Shown: positions 61,433 through 64,000 of the stretch, piece after piece | How positions within the stretch are numbered: position 1 is the stretch's first letter | How the letters are laid out: each line of letters starts with the position of its first letter | Source of the DNA: Pseudomonadota bacterium | GTDB taxonomy: Bacteria; Pseudomonadota; Gammaproteobacteria; Burkholderiales; Burkholderiaceae_C | Direction of reading: 5' to 3' | Length of the DNA stretch: 64,000 nt | NCBI GenBank assembly: GCA_963205335.1 | Contig: CAUJIM010000019.1 | Location: 38,692 to 102,691 of the forward strand | Made by a program: the position numbers and the translations under genes | The notes under the pieces: generated by a model | Database searches by the model: none | What the model was told of the DNA's origin: nothing | The model's input: only the letters and a program-made list of their open reading frames with translations

Positions 61433-63541
61433 ATGGCTCGCACTACCCCCCTGGAGCGTTATCGCAACATCGGCATCTCCGCGCACATCGACGCAGGGAA
61501 GACGACCACGTCCGAACGCATCCTGTTCTATACCGGCGTGACGCACAAGCTGGGCGAGGTGCACGATGGCGCCGCGACCACCGACTGGATGGAGCAGGAG
61601 CAGGAGCGCGGCATCACGATCACCTCGTCGGCCGTGACCTGCTTCTGGAAGGGCATGGACCTGTCGCGTCCGGCGCACCGCATCAACATCATCGACACCC
61701 CCGGCCACGTGGACTTCACCATCGAGGTCGAGCGCTCCATGCGCGTGCTCGACGGCGCGGTGATGGTGTACTGCGCCGTGGGCGGCGTGCAGCCCCAGTC
61801 CGAGACCGTCTGGCGCCAGGCCAACAAGCACAGGGTGCCGCGCATCGCCTTCGTCAACAAGATGGACCGCACCGGCGCCAACTTCTTCAAGGTCTACGAC
61901 CAGATGAAGCTGCGCCTGAACGCCAACCCGGTGCCGGTGGTGATCCCGATCGGCGCGGAAGACAACTTCCAGGGCGTGGTCGATCTGATCAAGATGAAGG
62001 CCATCATCTGGGACGAAGCCTCGCAAGGCATGAAATTCGAATACCGGGACATTCCCGCCGACCTCGTTGCCAAGGCCAACGAGTGGCGCGAGAAGATGGT
62101 GGAATCGGCCGCCGAGGCCAACGAAGAGCTGATGAACAAGTACCTGGAAGAGGGTGCGCTCGGCGAAGCCGACATCATCGAGGGCCTGCGCCAGCGCACG
62201 GTGGCGACCGAAATCCAGCCCATGCTGTGCGGCTCGGCGTTCAAGAACAAGGGCGTGCAGCGCATGCTGGACGCGGTGCTTGACTTCCTGCCCTCGCCGG
62301 TGGATATCCCCGACGTGGCCGGAACCGACCCGGACGACCACGAAAAGCACCTGACGCGCAAGCCCGACGACAACGAGAAGTTCTCGGCGCTGGCGTTCAA
62401 GCTGATGACCGACCCCTTCGTCGGCCAGCTCACCTTTGTGCGCGTGTACTCGGGTGTCCTGACCAAGGGCGACACCGTGTACAACGCGGTCAAGGGCAAG
62501 AAGGAGCGCATCGGCCGCATCGTGCAGATGCACGCCAACGAGCGCCAGGAGATCGAGGAAATCCGCGCCGGCGACATCGCCGCCTGCGTGGGCCTGAAGG
62601 AGGTGACCACGGGCGACACGCTGTGCGACCTGAACGCGCACATCATGCTCGAGCGCATGGTGTTCCCCGAGCCGGTGATCGCCCAGGCGGTGGAGCCCAA
62701 GTCCAAGGCCGACCAGGAGAAGATGGGCATCGCCCTCTCGCGCCTGGCGTCCGAGGACCCGTCCTTCCGCGTGCGCACCGACGAGGAATCGGGCCAGACC
62801 ATCATCGCCGGCATGGGCGAACTGCACCTGGACATCATTGTCGACCGCATGAAGCGCGAGTTCGGCGTCGAGGCCAACGTCGGCAAGCCCCAGGTGGCCT
62901 ACCGCGAAACGGTGCGCAAGGGCGTGTCGGACGTCGAAGGCAAGTTCGTGCGCCAGTCCGGCGGCAAGGGCCAGTACGGCCACGTGGTGTTCCGCCTGGA
63001 GCCCAACCAGCCGGGCAAGGGCTTCGAGTTCCTCGACGAGATCAAGGGCGGCGTGGTGCCGCGCGAGTACATCCCCGCTGTGCAGAAGGGCGTGGAAGAA
63101 GCGCTGCAGAACGGCGTGCTGGCAGGCTATCCGGTGGTGGACGTGAAGGTCGCGCTGACCTTCGGCTCCTACCACGACGTGGACTCGTCGGAGCAGGCGT
63201 TCAAGATGGCCGCCATCTTCGGCTTCAAGGAAGCGGCGCGCAAGGCGGATCCGGTGATCCTGGAGCCCATGATGGCGGTCGAAGTGGAGACGCCCGAAGA
63301 CTACGCCGGCACGGTCATGGGCGACCTGTCCAGCCGCCGCGGCATGGTGCAGGGCATGGAGGACATGGTCGGTGGCGGCAAGGCCATCAAGGCCGAGGTG
63401 CCGCTGTCCGAGATGTTCGGCTATGCCACGCAGCTGCGCTCCATGACGCAGGGGCGCGCCACCTACACGATGGAGTTCAAGCACTACGCGGAGGCGCCGC
63501 GCAACGTGGCCGAGGCGATCATCGCGGCGCGCGCCAAATAA
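61433..63541 (+). CDS. fusA: Elongation factor G
   Basis: 702 residues. The P-loop AHIDAGKTT (17-25), DTPGHVDFT (G3), NKMDRTGA (G4) and the C-terminal domains IV-V ([31 protein letters not shown]) are complete. EF-G translocates tRNA and mRNA after peptide-bond formation. It is located 86 bases after rpsG. Confidence 0.98.
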   Translation: MARTTPLERYRNIGISAHIDAGKTTTSERILFYTGVTHKLGEVHDGAATTDWMEQEQERGITITSSAVTCFWKGMDLSRPAHRINIIDTPGHVDFTIEVERSMRVLDGAVMVYCAVGGVQPQSETVWRQANKHRVPRIAFVNKMDRTGANFFKVYDQMKLRLNANPVPVVIPIGAEDNFQGVVDLIKMKAIIWDEASQGMKFEYRDIPADLVAKANEWREKMVESAAEANEELMNKYLEEGALGEADIIEGLRQRTVATEIQPMLCGSAFKNKGVQRMLDAVLDFLPSPVDIPDVAGTDPDDHEKHLTRKPDDNEKFSALAFKLMTDPFVGQLTFVRVYSGVLTKGDTVYNAVKGKKERIGRIVQMHANERQEIEEIRAGDIAACVGLKEVTTGDTLCDLNAHIMLERMVFPEPVIAQAVEPKSKADQEKMGIALSRLASEDPSFRVRTDEESGQTIIAGMGELHLDIIVDRMKREFGVEANVGKPQVAYRETVRKGVSDVEGKFVRQSGGKGQYGHVVFRLEPNQPGKGFEFLDEIKGGVVPREYIPAVQKGVEEALQNGVLAGYPVVDVKVALTFGSYHDVDSSEQAFKMAAIFGFKEAARKADPVILEPMMAVEVETPEDYAGTVMGDLSSRRGMVQGMEDMVGGGKAIKAEVPLSEMFGYATQLRSMTQGRATYTMEFKHYAEAPRNVAEAIIAARAK

Positions 63542-63544
63542 TCA

Positions 63545-63600
63545 GGATGAAATTGGCCTCCAGCGCTTGAAGGACGAGCGCTGGAAGCTATTTTTTCGAT
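63545..63600. repeat. Family-A dispersed repeat between fusA and tuf
   Basis: Near-consensus copy: CCTCCAGCGCTTGAAGGACG then AGCGCTGGAAGCTATTTTTT. It starts three bases after the fusA stop. The AGCGCT arms and the T-run make it look like a partial terminator inside the str operon. Confidence 0.75.
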
Positions 63601-63710
63601 AGTTTCTTGTCTGCGATCCGGTGCCGTCCCGTTGCCCTGTGCGGGGCGAAGCAGCAACCGGGTGCAGACGTTAAACCCCCACGCAGGCACTGCTCTTTGG
63701 AGAAATTGAA

Positions 63711-64000
<290 letters not shown>

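Overview
The window is high-GC DNA from a betaproteobacterium, most likely family Comamonadaceae (Burkholderiales). The evidence is the gene content (TctC/Bug solute-binding proteins, Liv and TRAP transporters), the rpsL-rpsG-fusA-tuf run, and at least seven copies of a dispersed AGCGCTT...AAGCGCT...AGCTATTTTTT repeat that I associate with this family. The genus cannot be fixed from the sequence. Most genes are ordinary chromosomal genes. The unusual content is two nitrogen-oxide modules.

Layout. 1-1.8 kb: end of an MFS transporter, a macrodomain protein and a small membrane protein. 1.9-13.5 kb (minus strand): a branched-chain-type ABC transporter (LivHMGF and LivK), an acyl-CoA synthetase, acyl-CoA dehydrogenase, thiolase and FadJ-type multienzyme. 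Together these import and beta-oxidise an acid. A near-identical palindrome sits in front of livH and in front of the dehydrogenase. 13.7-17.4 kb: two thioesterases, an Atm1-type ABC exporter whose ATPase domain carries an 84-bp repeat insertion, and a formamidase-like hydrolase. 17.5-24.4 kb: a frameshifted GMC oxidoreductase, an aldehyde dehydrogenase, an AraC regulator, a type-B carboxylesterase and a TctC protein. 24.6-27.9 kb: a four-gene set that matches the norS-norY-senC-orf1 alternative nitric oxide reductase (sNOR) cluster known from ammonia oxidisers. 27.9-34.0 kb: E1 alpha/beta of a 2-oxo acid/acetoin dehydrogenase behind a TRAP transporter, with a divergent LysR regulator. 34.0-44.7 kb: housekeeping genes (DUF3025, htpX, yajC-secD-secF, DUF1631, tRNA-Arg, hemJ-like, ferredoxin, hydrolase, D,D-carboxypeptidase). 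44.7-50.2 kb: a BKACE/TctC/carboxymuconolactone-decarboxylase operon, its AraC-type regulator and a MocR regulator.

50.2-60.1 kb (minus strand) is the most notable segment: an octaheme hydroxylamine oxidoreductase gene (haoA), then haoB, then a complete System I cytochrome c maturation set in the order ccmC-D-E-F-G-H-I-A-B. From haoB onward the genes abut or overlap by a few bases. The ccmD gene (46 codons) starts with GTG. Upstream of haoA are an 8-bp dyad and a sigma-54-like element, back to back with the str operon (rpsL, rpsG, fusA, tuf) that runs off the right edge.

How the parts could work together (inference): HaoA oxidises hydroxylamine in the periplasm using hemes attached by the co-encoded Ccm machinery, and NorSY can reduce the NO that HAO chemistry releases to N2O. 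No ammonia monooxygenase, cytochrome c554 (cycA) or cM552 (cycB) gene is present in the window. The modules therefore suggest hydroxylamine/NO detoxification or heterotrophic nitrification rather than chemolithotrophic growth.

Several genes look damaged by single-base or repeat insertions: the GMC oxidoreductase, the aldehyde dehydrogenase N-terminus, the DUF3025 gene and the Atm1-type exporter. Some of these may be sequencing errors in homopolymers.
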